A DNA stretch of 64,000 nt from Welwitschia mirabilis (GCA_051453625.1 JBOZIK010000001.1:48112157-48176156); one strand, 5' to 3'; shown: positions 47,563-60,582, counted from the first letter of the stretch. Numbers and translations: made by a program. The notes: generated by a model not told the origin, from the letters alone.

Positions 47563-48520
47563 TGATTGGTGAATTATGTTATAAAATGAATGCAGAAATT
47601 AGTACAAAATATTACTAGAAACTATAAAAAATGCCAGAAATTATAGAAACTATATTACTGTTAACTTATAATAAGCACACATTATTAAAAATAAAAATAC
47701 ATAAAGGCTTATTAAAGAACTAGTTACGACTTAATCATTTAGTTCAAAATTTATCATCACAATAGTCTTATGATGAAGTTACTTGAACTAGCCAGGTTAT
47801 TTATTAAAACCAATCTACTATATAAATATAATACATCAAGAAGGAACAGAGAAAGAAATAAATCATAAATGAAGTTAAATGACCTACTGATCAATATTTA
47901 TTGCTAAGCATTGAAATTATCCTAGTTTATGTTCATCTACATAAACATGAGTGAGATAGAAGTAATATTACTTTTTCAAGTAATAAAAAATGCATACAAT
48001 GATATTCAAATGCTTTTCAGATTTTATATTGAAATACTAATTATACATAAAGATCAGGAACAAATGTGTTCTCCTTTTCAAGTAACACTATGAAATGTGG
48101 AAAAGTGATACCGGTACCTTTGTAGGTGAGCTAGAGTTCCCTTACTTAACCTTTTTGCCTTGTCTATTGCTAGAACTTATGTGCCAAAAAGATCCCCACC
48201 TTTAGTGGTGCTCATGTTTTTATACCATAATTAGTTTTTTAGTTTCTTTTCTTTGCTCCTTAGGAATAGGCAAGTGGTTGAGGTTGTTATGCTGATTCAC
48301 TCCTCAACCTTCTCTCTCATCTTCATGTCACTTGGCATCTTGTACCTAAAATACAATAATGAAATATACATACTAATATACTAACATACTAACTACTAAC
48401 CTATTTATTAGTAGGTATAAAGATAATTAAAAACATCTATTTTCTGATGAAGTATATAGTTGACATAAGAAAAAATATTTCATTAATAAGTAAATTACTA
48501 TATAAAATTTAGCTTCATCA
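47563..48520 (-). repeat. 5' LTR of the nested gypsy element
   Basis: 958 bp, matches 35213-36153. Plus-strand ends are tgattggtga and gcttcatca. The TSD TGAAC follows at 48521-48525. Confidence 0.88.
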
Positions 48521-48525
48521 TGAAC

Positions 48526-49533
48526 TAAAAGAGGTAATAGAAATAAATTATATTTAAATGAATTATCTACATCTCAAGGAATTAATTAAGTTTTACATAT
48601 TGGATTCATAATACTAAGGCACATAGAAGTTATTATTTGATTTTTATCAAAATCTGAGTAGTTCAACCAAAGACATCTCCAATGTTAAAGATGTCTGTCC
48701 AACAAGGGCTATCTACCATTTTAAATATATATATCCTAAAAATTTGTGAAAAATACAATAGTCTTTAAATGCCCAAAGCTCAGTCCTTTCTATCCATTTT
48801 ATAACAATTACATGTTTTCAATAGCTATCTATATAGGGCAATAGTAAGAAAGACATTAAACATATAAAGGTCATAAAGAGAGAAGACAAAGAAAAAGAAG
48901 ACATGTATAAGTGATTAATACTACATATGAAGCTTTTAGCTATCTTTTGCAAAGAACTATTTAGTGAATACATCATTTGATCATTGATTCTTATAAAGCT
49001 ACATCACTCTGATCATTGACACTCGTGGGTGACAACAATAAGGAAGAACTCAAATACTTCATTAAAAAGACATCTTTTCATGCTTATTGTTTCATTTATT
49101 ATCATTGTTTATTATAAGTTAGATTATAGGACTATCAAATTTTTTAATACACTCAGTATAGTCCATTTCTTATTTTCAATCTTAGGATCCCTTGCTATGG
49201 TTTTCATATTATAAGGTAATCCTTATATGGGTGTGCTTCTGTAAGTGCTTGTAAGCACATTTTGTATTTTCAATATATTGAATATCCTTGAGGAGAAAGA
49301 GTGTTGCTTTAAAAGAAGTATCTCAATTGTATGTAGGATTTATGATGCTCTAAAACCACTGTTTTGTAGGTTAAGAATATTCAGAGGTATGATAGGAAGC
49401 TACCCTTTATGTGTGAACATACCCAAGTTGGAGAACCACATTAATTTGATAAGGTATTTATTATATAATTTTTAATTTATTTTAGTAGAATTTATTTTTT
49501 GTAGACTTCATTCATCCCTCCCTTCTAAGTTCA
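48526..49533 (+). repeat. 3' LTR of the copia element, right part
   Basis: Continues the LTR interrupted at 35212 and ends ctaagttca, like the 5' LTR end at 27172. It contains two of the palindromic octamers. Confidence 0.83.
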
Positions 49534-49544
49534 ATGATTCTCAA

Positions 49545-51720
49545 CTACTAAGCTGAAAACTCTTACAAACATGCACATTCAAAGTAATATAAAGGAAAAA
49601 GGTAAAAGATGTATAAGTAACATAACTTAAGGCTACTAATAGAAACTTACCTTAGATACTCAAATTTCCTATAAAATTTTATATCATAATTTTCTATAAT
49701 TTAAAACATTAATTATACCATTTTTAGACTCTAAAGAGACATCATAATTAAAAATTAAAAATTAATTAATTATGAAGTGAAAAATAAATTATAGTAATTT
49801 TTCATAAACTAGACTTATAATAAGATTATTAGAAACTAACTTAAGCTATATTGGAGTTCTAAAAATATTATTTCTAAGGTCATGATTTAAAATTAAAAAC
49901 TATTAAATTTTCTAAAATTACAGTCTAGCGCACAACACTAAAATGACTATAACTTTTAAAATACTTTGAGTTTTTAATGATTCAAAATGTGTTGGAAATC
50001 TTATTTAAATTCTTACAATTTAAGTGACTTAAATTTTCAAATATCTTAACTATTAGTTACAAAAAAGTAAATTATTTGCTTACTATTTTTTGCCTCCATT
50101 TTCTAATGTATTTTAACGAACAAATTTTTAGAAAATTACAGCACATCATAAAATTTACTATTTTTAGTTTTTCATAATCATAACATAATTTTAAATGTAT
50201 ATAAAAACGTTTACTACTTTATATCTACTAATTAATAAGTTATAGTGTTTTAAACTTATGCCTCTATTCTAGAAATTTAACTTTGGTTATAAGAAATATG
50301 GTAAAGTTTCTACAAGCAGTTATGAAATATTTTAAATCAGTAAATTAATGAATATAATAGCTGAACTACTTATCCACAAAATACCTTAACTAAATTTACT
50401 AATTCAAATCAATTTAAAGAGAAAAATCAATTCAATTCAATAAAAACTATATACTATAAGCCTTAGGATTACCATGAAAGAGTACTAATCTAAAAGATAT
50501 TCTTTCTTTTCTATCTAAATAAAGAAAATATTATTTTCTTTTTATTTTAATAATAATAACAATATTAAAATGTATCAAATAATATCTTAATAATGTACTT
50601 AAATAAATTAAAACATACCTAGAGCTATGCTAATCCTAGAAACAATCTTTCATGCTCATATAACAATCTTCATGGATTGGTGTAAAGAAAGTAAACAAAA
50701 GAAAGTATAGCTCAAGCATAATTATTAAGATGTAAATATTCATCAAAGATTTCATATGGCAATATTTTAAGTCAAATAAAAAAATGATAATCTAGAGACT
50801 ACTTATGTTACTTGAACTATTAAGGTAAAAACTCTTATAAGCATGCACATTCAAAATATGCTAAAGAAAAAGGGTAAAAAAAGTATTTTTACAAATAAAT
50901 ACCATTTATAGGTAATTTAATTTAAATTTAATGATATAAAAATATTTAATATACTCAATTTCCCTTTAAAAAGTTGTGTAATAACTTTTTTATAACTTCT
51001 AACATTAATTATAACATGTTTGAACTCTAAGGAGACATCACAGTTAAAAATTAATAATTAATTAATTATAAAGTAAAAAATAAATTTATTAGTTTTTTAG
51101 AAACTAGAAACATAATAGAATTCTCAAAATCTAACTTAAACTATCTTATAATTCTAAAAATATTGTTTTTAAGATTTTCATTTAAGGTTAAAGACTGTTA
51201 AATTTCTAAAATTACAGTCCTACTACACTACATTAAAATGACGATAACTTTCAAACTACTTTGAGTTTTCAAATGATTCAAGATGTTTCAGAAAACTTAT
51301 TCAATTTCCTATAATTTATAATACTCAATTATGTAACTAGTTTAATAGATAGCTATAGAAACATAAATTAATTGCTTACTATTTTTTGCATTTATTTTCT
51401 AATGTATTATAAGAAATAAATTTGTTAAAAGCAATCACACATTANNNNNNNNNNNNNNNNNNNNNNNNNNNNNNNNNNNNNNNNNNNNNNNNNNNNNNNN
51501 NNNNNNNNNNNNNNNNNNNNNNNNTAATTAATAAGATATAATATTTTTATTCTATGCCTCTATTCTGGAAATTTAAGTTTTGCCACAACAAAAATATGGT
51601 AAAGCTTTTATAACTAGTTAAACAATAACTTAGATCATTAAAATAATGGATATAATAACTAATTACGTATAGAAAGAAAAGTCATTATAAAAAGAAAAAT
51701 AAAATCAATTTAAAAGAATT
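49545..51720. repeat. Two tandem units, about 1.27-kb period, probably gypsy LTR-derived
   Basis: The unit at about 49545-50470 recurs at about 50815-51720 in order: tcttacaaacatgcacattc, gagacatcataattaaaaatt, aaaattacagtc with ataactttnaaa, gcttactattttttgc and atatggtaaag. An 80-N gap (51445-51524) lies in the second unit. The acagtc...aatgacnataactttnaa...ttgagttttnaa block is similar in style to LTR/UTR sequence of plant chromoviruses; that link is tentative. Confidence 0.7.
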
Positions 51721-51784
51721 ATTGTGAAAGAACTTGAACTCATAACCTATGATTTAATAGTCGCTTCACTTAACCATTCATGCA

Positions 51785-52325
51785 AGAACCAAGTGCCCTT
51801 ACACAACTCAAGCACATAAAACTCATGGAATAGTAAATCTACTTATTTAACATTCTTGGTTTTAGGTAAGAGTGCGTGCATTTCTTCAAATTCTCATTTA
51901 TTTCAAAATGCATAAAATCTATTAATTACATAACATAAAGAAAGAAATACTTATTCATAATATAGTACTACTATCACATTTACCATGAATTTAAATGAGT
52001 AAATAAGATGCAAAATATATTATTATGTCCTCTTGATATTTTCAATTTATTAGTTTTATTATGTGATTTTAATTTCTCACATAATAGGATTATCTAATTT
52101 TAAATGTTTGAATAGCTTTTCTTATAAAAACTTTCTAACATATGTTTTTTTCATTTTTATGATAAATTATAAAAGTTATAAACTAAGTTTTATTTAAAAT
52201 CACATCTTATTTGATTAGAAACTTAAATAAATATAATTAATTATTTGACTAAAAGCTTAATATACTTAATATTCAAGTAAACAAGGTTTACAAAGTATAG
52301 GATATAATACAATAGGAGTGAATAA
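51785..52325 (+). repeat. Direct repeat, copy A (uninterrupted)
   Basis: About 500 bp matching 55681-56195, including attcataatatagtac, aaaatatattattatgtcct and cacataatagg. It gives the empty-site form caagtgcccttacacaactc for the insertion at 52981. Confidence 0.75.
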
Positions 52326-52980
52326 CATAATTTTATTGTATATCATAAATGGTGGTCTAATGCAAGTATTATGTTATTCTACTAAAATAGTAAAAGAGAT
52401 TATATAGATCATATGAGTTAACAGATTATTTAAAAAGATTAATAAGTCCTTGATAGTGGAATATTGATGAGGATCCAAGCTCAAGAGTTCCTTCACTCCA
52501 AGCTTTTAAGGTCCAAGCTCCATAAGTAAGGGAATGAAAAAAAAAGAGAGAAAATAAGGAAATTTACTTGTATGAAAAAATGGGAAGTATCTCCTTTTTG
52601 AAAGAGAGGAAAGAATATCTATATATAGATAGATAAAGACACATAGCTAAAGACCACAAAATTACATGATTTTGCATTAATAAGTGGAATGGTTAATGAC
52701 TAAAATTAAAATACAAAAAGAGATCATATTTATGACTCATGCACCTAACTAGGATGAGTAATCTTCTTGATTTAATTAGCAAGGTTAATTATATGTATTA
52801 TTTCCTCATGATAGATCCTTCTTAATCCTTTATAGATTCATAAATAAGTTTAATTCATCTAAGACATGCACAAAAAGAATAAATGCATAAATTTCAAAAT
52901 TGTCATGTGGCATAATGAGATAAACTCTTTAATTCTAATGAATAAAATAATAAGTATTCTATAAATCAAGTGCCCATATA

Positions 52981-55680
52981 TTATTAGGTTTTATTTTTTT
53001 AAGTGCATGTTTATTTAAGTAAACTAGATAATTAGAATGCCCACATGCATTATTTCTATTTTTTAGGCTTTAGTATTAGTTAAGATGCATTTTTTTTGGA
53101 TGTAGGTCCTTGCTTACAAGATATGGTTAACACCAATTTTGGCATGAATTATTGTATAAATATTATTATTTTTAATGAAATATTTGAACTAGTTTAAATG
53201 ATTTATCCATGGCTCCATGTGGATGCTCCCATAGCTTCTAGCTATAGGATCATTCTAATCCTACAAATGATATTAGAGCATAGGTAAAAAAATCTTGGTT
53301 AGTAATAAACCCTTCTGATCCTACAAAAATTAGGAGATCACTATCTAAATTCTATCATCATCCCTTTCATTAGTCTTTTTTCATCTTTGAGTAGAAAAGC
53401 CTTAACAAAAAAATAGAATGAAAGGTGGAATGAAATGGAGACACTAGGGACAATGTGAGAACCATGTTTGGATTACATTTTAGATAAAATTTGGTAGAGC
53501 CTTCATAATGAACATGATCAGAGGTAGTGTGTTTCATTTAATTGAGTAGAGATGAAAGCATTCTTGGTGAAACATAGGATGCATGCTAAACATCGATGGA
53601 AGCTTTACTCTTTAGGAAGATTTATGGAATTTGATCTTCATAGGTGCTATTACATTTAGATTTTTTATAGATGCATTAAGGATTTAAGGTCCTCAAAAAA
53701 TTTGTTATTTTTGGCAAAATCCATCTCACCTTAATTGAGGGTTTTGTAATCATGCTAAATAAGGTTCTTCATGAGTAAGAATTGAACCCTATTCTGAATG
53801 GCATTTTGGTTGAAGATCTATTAGATGTAGATTAAAGAATCTTGGTAGGATTTTTTATGCAGTTTTTTTGGTAACGAGAATTCTCTTTTAATATTTCAAC
53901 TACTTAGTCTATCTTTTTCTATCCTCTTCCATTTCCAATCTATTTTTCTTTTATTCATTTCCTTCTATTGCCTAATGTCTCTATCACATGCAAGTTTTTT
54001 ATTCTAGATCCATTAAGATGATAATCTCTATTGAGAGTGGAAAATGGTCCAAAGATATCCATTGAACAACACAAAGCCAAAATTCATGCATCAATAAATA
54101 CATTTTAAATAATTTAATCTATAGCTAGAGTTCTAATACGCTATTTTGTAAAACTTGGAAAATGTTCTCTGAGAAATATTTTTGAAATTAAAATAAACAT
54201 AAGTTTGCCATAGATTCACATTATTGAATTCTTAATTTCTTGTACAGGTGTTTCTAGTAGAGGTAACAAGGAATGATGAAATATCAGTTGTGATTTGATT
54301 TCATGCATGAAACATAACTTCTCACATACTTCTATCACAACATAGACTCTATCAAACTATTCATTCCTCTTTCAAAGTTATTTCTATGTCTACTTAACTC
54401 CTTTATGCTCTTACTATTTTTGCAAATCTTTGGAGTTTGTGTGCCGTGAGTTTGACTAAACATATTTTAATAAGGAATCTCATCTCCTGGAGCATTTACC
54501 TTTGTTGGAATCATATGAAGATGCTACTTTATTTATTGTAATGGAAAACATGTTTGTTATAGTAACCATTTAAAATTATCTAGAAAAGCAATGAAGGAGA
54601 TGGATGTTTGAAGTTTAATTGAGATTAACCATTTTGAACATTACTTTTCTTTTGAAAATTTCTTTGATGAAAAAACTTTATTTTTGTTTTTATAACTAGA
54701 GTTCAAGAATATATTTCTACTACTGCCCAATACTTGGGGTGATGCAGATGCTATCCCTAGCATCTGATCCTATAAAGCATTGATAGAGATTTGAACATTA
54801 TCTAGGTGCTAAGACATAGCAAGCATTCAGTGGTCGTGAAGCTTATTAAAGAGGTTTAAATATTTTATTATTAAAAGAGGGCTAAGTTATTAATATTATT
54901 TTGTAGAAACATTATTGTGAAAGAAATTACTATTTTTGAGGAGCACAAATATTATATTTTATGAGGTAAAATTTACCAAATCTTGCAAAAAACTAGGTTG
55001 GAGGCTTGTTCCAACCAATTCATGTGAGATGCAATTTTATGTAAAATGATACTATAAAGACTAGTATGGAACATGGGACACTTATTTTAATATTGTTTTA
55101 TATAAATCTTACTTGTGTTAGTGCCATTTTTGGATGTATCCCATTTGAAGTATTGGGTATATCCCATGGTTTAAAGCAAGGTATGTAGATTACCTAAGGA
55201 GACCACTTGGAGGATGTGTTCTTTAAAGTTGTGTAAAATAAAGGATGCAAATTCATCCAAGAATATCACTCGAAGGAAAGCTTCTTGCAGTTGCACATTA
55301 TGGTAGCTTGGTACTTTCTTCATTGGTTCAAAGCTTAATGCTTTGTTATGTAAGCACTTTAACAGGGTCCTTGTTTTGTGCTCTAAATTTCATGTTTAGA
55401 CTTCAATAGCCTTCACATGAAGGAGGTTTTTATTGGGTTTTTTTTTTTTTAAAATATGTATGCTTATTATTATTTGCATTTTATTTTTAAATTTAATGTT
55501 AGTTAAAACGCAATTTTTTTGGATGTAGATCCTTGATTATAGGATATATTTAACATCAATTTTGGCATGAATTATTGTATAAATATCATTATTTTGAATG
55601 AAATATTTAAGCTTGTTTGAATGGTTTTTCCCTGTGAGTGCTCCCATAACTTTGGGCTATAGGATCATTCTAATCCTACA
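52981..55680 (+). mobile_element. Copia-like non-autonomous LTR element, 2.7 kb
   Basis: LTRs 52981-53265 and 55431-55680 share ggatgta, tttggcatgaattattgt and ctataggatcattctaatcc, then CTACA. A primer site for tRNA-iMet, TGATATTAGAGC (53268-53279, 10 of 12, both changes transitions), starts 2 bp after the LTR. ATATA flanks the element (52976-52980 and 55680-55684, shared by one base). No gag or pol motif was seen in the 2.2-kb interior. It is inserted in copy B of the surrounding direct repeat. Confidence 0.7.
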
Positions 55681-56195
55681 TATACATCTCAAGAAGATAA
55701 AAGTCATGATAAAGGAAATATACTTATTTATCCTTCTTGGTTTTAGGTAAAGGTGCATGTACTTGTTCACATGCTCATTTATTTCATAACGCATAAAATC
55801 TATCAATCACATATTACAAGGAATAAAATGTCTATTCATAATATAGTACACCTATCACATTTATGAATAATTTAAAAGAGTAAATAAGATATAAAATATA
55901 TTATTATGTCCTCTTTAAATTTTGAATTTATTAGTTTTATCATGTGATTGTAATTATTCACATAATAGGGTTATCTAATTTTAAATGTTTGTATAGATTT
56001 TCTTATAAAATTCTTGTAACATAATTATTATCATTTTAATGGTAAATTATCGAAATTATAAACTAAGGTTAATTTAAAGTACCATCTCATTTTGATAAGG
56101 CCTTTAAAGAAGATTAATTGATCATCTGATTAAAATCTTAATATACTTAATACCCAAGTTTATAAAATATGGGATATGATATTATGGGACTCATT
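55681..56195 (+). repeat. Direct repeat, copy B (main part)
   Basis: Matches copy A. Its left end (caagtgccc at 52967-52975) lies on the other side of the 2.7-kb element. Confidence 0.7.
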
Positions 56196-59100
56196 TGAAT
56201 TTCTCTATGGTTTTATGCATGCCATCAAGAAATTTCATAGTTAATCATTTAATTTTTTAGAGAGTAGGATAGTTAGCAAAGAAAACAATGTGTTCATACT
56301 ATAGAATTTACAATTAAAAAATGGTTTATTAGTGCTTTCTTATATACTAGAAAGGGTCTATTATTTTGTTAAAAGAAGATACAATGATTTTTAAGAATCT
56401 AAAATATAAAATTAGGAACAAATGATACTAAAAGTATATAGATTAAATATTTTCTAACCTATAGAAAATGATTACACTTCTAAAACATAACCACTTTAAG
56501 TAGTATTCTTCTCATAGAGAATTTCCTTTAATTAGTGATCTTTAAAATCTAGAGTTATAGTATATTCTTTGCCCCTTATGCAAGGATAAGGAATCTTTTG
56601 AGCTTATATTTGTAATATGTAATTTCACTACTAAAGCTTGGACATGGCTAGTAATAGTTTCTAAATAGATTTAACTAATAAAAATTTATAGTTTTTATAG
56701 TTAATCATAATTAATCAAAGGTCAATTCCTTTATCTAGTATTATATAAAATCTTACATTTTATATTATCTACGATGATTTGATTACAAGGTTATATTTTT
56801 AAATGTAGAACTTTATTATTTTTTATAGTTTTAGCAAAATCCAATATTATGTAGCATGTTATGTTTAAGATATGAACTCAAGTGGTCATTTAAGATATGA
56901 TATCAAGTGATGAAGCTCTAGCTTGAGGTAAATTACCTCATCTAGCTTCTTGAGCATTAGTTTAATAGATCTTTGTTCAATCTCTAACATCCCTTCCACC
57001 CTTAGGTAATCTTCATTAAGTAAGTATTCTTACATCCTACTTTAGATACAACCCTTGATAAGTATTCATAATAAGAAACAAAATGATTCCCTTACCCCTT
57101 AGGGGATAATGAAAAATCTATTTCATCCCTTCATTAGCATCCATAACGGAAAACAAAATTAATTTAAGTCTTACCCCTTGGGGGATAATGAAAAATCTTG
57201 AATTTTGTTTCATCTAGCTTATGTGGGGATTTTTTTATTTTAAAACTATGTTATTTATCTTTCTTAAACTATGACCTTCTAGCCATGTTATGTTTTTATA
57301 TTTCTCTAATTATCAGGTATTAGCTAATACTTCTTTCATTTTTTTTGTTTGAATTATATTTTCATGTTTAATGATGTTTTTGGAATTAGGAATTTCCTTT
57401 CATAATAAGAAGTCATTAGATAAGTATTTTCATTAAATTATTAACATAAAAATCCTCATTATAATAGTGATAAGAGAAAACAATTCAAAAATTAATTATC
57501 TCTAAATTTTAACAAATGACTTGCATATGATTTGTCTTAATCTATGATTCCACAAACCATGGTTTGTTTTTAGAACTTCCTCAACAAGATGTATTAAATC
57601 ATGTAATCAAATTTATCATTTGACAAATTTTATCTCGCAACTTACTTTTAAGGAAAACCCTTAATTTTGATAATTTGAACCCCACACTAATATATGTCTA
57701 TAGTCTTGTAAAATGTATTACAATGGCATAAAATTAGAATCATTATAAAAATTAACATTATATGTTTTACTTATTTTAGCATATTTATACTACATGATTA
57801 TATTATAACAAATGATAACTGCTTTCTGGTTTAGAACTGAGGTGTTTCAGAAACGTCACCCATCTTCATATTAATGTTCTCACTAAGACAAGATCCTTTT
57901 TAAATATGTATTTTACTATCATGCTCACATTCTAAAGATTTATAACATTCTAAAAAATTAGACATTATATTTCATTTTTAGTAAAGATTTATGATATCCA
58001 AGTATTCTGTAGTATACTATCTATAATACCTTAAATAAGAAATACTATGTGTCTTTCTTGTTAATTTAGTATTAAACTAGAATAGACAAGTCTTACAAAC
58101 TTTTAAAGTAAGATGAGATATAGAAATACTTCCCCTTAGAATAATCCTACCCAGATTGTAGATATCTTTTTATTTATACACTTCTACATATGATTGGATG
58201 TGATAAAATTTGTAATGCACATGTAACTAAAATCATAAAACTCTTTTAACTAAGTTTATTTATTGAACAAAAAGAAAATGTAAGTTTAAAATGGGGTCAT
58301 AATGAATAAATGGCTCTATAAGTCAAGCCATCTTGGATGCTCTTAGAGCATTTTCATCCTTAACTATAATATTACTTGATATGAACCATTAATCAAATCC
58401 TTATCTAATGCTTTTGAATCATTTTCTATCATTAACTTAACCCTTACATTATCCCATAGAAGATATAAATACTCTTGAAATAATTTACCATGGGTAATCC
58501 ATTTAATATCCTCATTGTATGTAATTCATATAGCATCTATGTCATTCAAAGAATCTTTAGTCCATGATTACTATTACAATATTTAGGCTTTCCCTAGAAA
58601 AATTATCTCCATCTTGTTGAGAATAAGAGAGTAAGAGAAACAGAGTAATATTTTTCATTCAAATGAAACTTTATTTATTCTCATCTATTACACTAAAGAT
58701 CTTACTTTTAAAGGCAAGCACATCATTAGGGTTTTACTAGGATATACAAGATCCCCTAAATATGTGATTATAGTGTGCATTACAAGCCTTAGTAATTTCC
58801 CCCTTAACAGGGAAATACACTCTCTTCTAAGGAAAAACTACAGTACTCAAAGGAAGACCTTGGGAATGTGGATTTAAATAAAACCACCTTAAAGGATTTA
58901 CTATGTGAGGAAACTACATTATTAAGAAGTAGTTAATTTAGTACTATACATCCTATAGTAGATAGGACTACATGTGCATTCACATTCTATTATTCTAGGA
59001 TAAAATGTATTGTACATCTAGTGGTACTAGGCAAAAAGTATACTACACACCTTGTAATACTAAACATCCAAGAGTGACTTTAAATAAATACTTGTTATGT

Positions 59101-59324
59101 TGCCAATTTGTGGTTATTTGATAAGGTTTTATAGCTATTTTGCAGGACATTTACACATGTTTATGTGAAATCCTAAGGATTTTGAAGAATCAATAGAAAA
59201 TCTCAAAAAAGTGTAATTCTTAGCAATATTTAAAATATTTAAGGCACATTCTGATACACAGAGCTTCGGAGGAAGATTATGATAGAAATACTGGCTTCTC
59301 CTCAATAAAATAATTAAATAAGAC
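56196..59324. other. AT-rich DNA without a recognised gene
   Basis: No coding pattern seen on either strand. It contains one short tandem duplication (57061-57198). The part 58600-58860 (cattcaaatgaaactttatt and acaagatcccctaaat) has the style of an LTR of an older element, but no second copy is in the window. Confidence 0.5.
57061..57198 (+). repeat. Short tandem duplication, about 75-79 bp
   Basis: cttaccccttaggggataat at 57091 recurs as cttaccccttgggggataat at 57170, both followed by gaaaaatct. Confidence 0.8.
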
Positions 59325-60564
59325 CATCATCCCCTCTATTGTCCCCGCAAAAGGCAAGACGATGATAACATTTGATGATAACATGAATTGTTAGAACACT
59401 GTTGAGTCATCATGATGAGTTATCATTTATAATTAGCTATCATCTCCATCATTATCCAGACAATAGTGAGGACGACACTGACATTGTAATCAACTCTGAT
59501 AGCTGATCTTTAACCATTTCATTCATTTCTTTTACATAAAGGAGTGCATATTATAGCTCCCTTTATTTTTCATTTTTTGGCTTGTAACCCTATAAATAAG
59601 CCCCTCTTTGACTCTCCTCTCTATCTTCCTTGCATCGAAAATTCTTGTAATAGAAGATTAAAGGATAGAAGATCCATTGTGAGAGCTATAGACAGATGTT
59701 CCCTTGGTGGAGGGCTATGTNNNNNNNNNNNNNNNNNNNNNNNNNNNNNNNNNNNNNNNNNNNNNNNNNNNNNNNNNNNNNNNNNNNNNNNNNNNNNNNN
59801 NNNNNNNNNNNNNNNNNNNNNNNNNNNNNNNNNNNNNNNNNNNNNNNNNNNNNNNNNNNNNNNNNNNNNNNNNNGTAACTAACTCTGACAGCTGATCTTT
59901 GACTGTTTGGTTTGTTTCTTTTATGTAAAGGAGCACATATTGTAGCACCTTTTACTTGTCATTTTCTAGCCTGTAACCCTATAAATAGTCCTCATTTGAC
60001 TTTCCTCTCTATCTTGGTTACACCAAAAATTCTCATAATAGGAGATCGAAGGATGGAAGATCCATCTCAAGAGTTGTAGAAAGACATTCCCTTGGTGGAG
60101 GGTTGTGTATCTTCTATTGAGGCCCAACTGTTTTGTAACCCAGATGTTGTTCCTTTTAATATAGAACTTTATTTTTATTATTATATATTATATTGTTAGA
60201 TGTCCCTTATGTCTTATGTTTCTCTTGATCTAGTGGCAATTTCATTGATGATATGGATCTTAAGGGTAACCTTTTTTAAGGCTGAAAGAAAGTAGTTTAG
60301 ATTTATTTTGCATTACACTTAGTTAGTTGCATTTTACATTTGCATTGCATCCTTTATTTTCTACATTGTTTTTTAAGTTTGTTTATCTTATTCTTTATGA
60401 AAAGTAATTCTTAGTCTCATCTCATAGTCTTCAATGAGAATACAACATTTAGGTTTACTTCCAATCATACTAGTATATTGTATTATGTAAGATATCTATT
60501 TTATTTATGAATGATAGGATATTTTTAAGTATAAATACTTGCATAAATACGCACCACAACAAAT
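59325..60564 (+). repeat. LTR-like region of an Athila-type gypsy element, partly duplicated around a gap
   Basis: The part 59478-59720 matches 59875-60108 (actctga-agctgatcttt, aaccctataaata, ttcccttggtggagggnt). TATA boxes TATAAATA occur at 59591 and 59980. A 154-N gap (59721-59874) separates them. The copies differ at many positions, so this is more than a simple gap-edge overlap. A tRNA-Asp primer site follows at 60565. LTR start not determined. Confidence 0.6.
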
Positions 60565-60582
60565 TAGCATCATTGCTGGAAA
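60565..60582 (+). other. Primer binding site for tRNA-Asp, strongly decayed
   Basis: Reads TAGCATCATTGCTGGAAA against TGGCGCCGTTGCCGGGGA: 11 of 18, and all seven differences are transitions. Its place before leader and gag supports the call. Confidence 0.6.

Larger units (their letters stand above)
35213..48520 (-). mobile_element. Nested Ty3/gypsy element (Athila/Tat type), complete outline, minus strand
   Basis: 13.3 kb with LTRs at 35213-36153 and 47563-48520, terminal TGATG...CATCA and a 5-bp target-site duplication. Minus-strand order: 5' LTR, primer site (about 47544-47560), gag (47530-46300), protease (about 45660-45490), RT (45000-44390), RNase H (44137-43934), integrase (43520-42520), a 3-kb non-coding part with a degenerate repeat, accessory ORF (39000-37060), 3' LTR. 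RT before integrase is the gypsy order, and the RT motif FLDGYSSYKQV places it with Athila/Tat. All frames are broken. Confidence 0.87.
26130..49533 (+). mobile_element. Sirevirus-like Ty1/copia element, split by a nested gypsy element
   Basis: Order on the plus strand: truncated 5' LTR (26130-27172), tRNA-iMet primer site (27185-27196), gag, protease, integrase, RT, RNase H, palindrome cluster (32249-32656), accessory ORF, purine tract (34816-34828), 3' LTR (34832-35212 plus 48526-49533). Integrase before RT is diagnostic of copia. A third ORF after RNase H, the purine tract AAAAGGGGGAGATTA and repeated palindromes point to the Sirevirus group. Excluding the 13.3-kb insertion, the element spans roughly 10 kb. 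All frames are interrupted. Confidence 0.82.

Noticed and set aside
51725-51815. tRNA or SINE from the ttgaactcataacc stretch (B-box-like)
   Set aside because: No cloverleaf or A-box at the right distance; similar text is common in LTR/UTR sequence of plant gypsy elements.
59544-59948. ORFs through the 154-N gap
   Set aside because: Mostly X residues; the real sequence on both sides is LTR-like, not coding.
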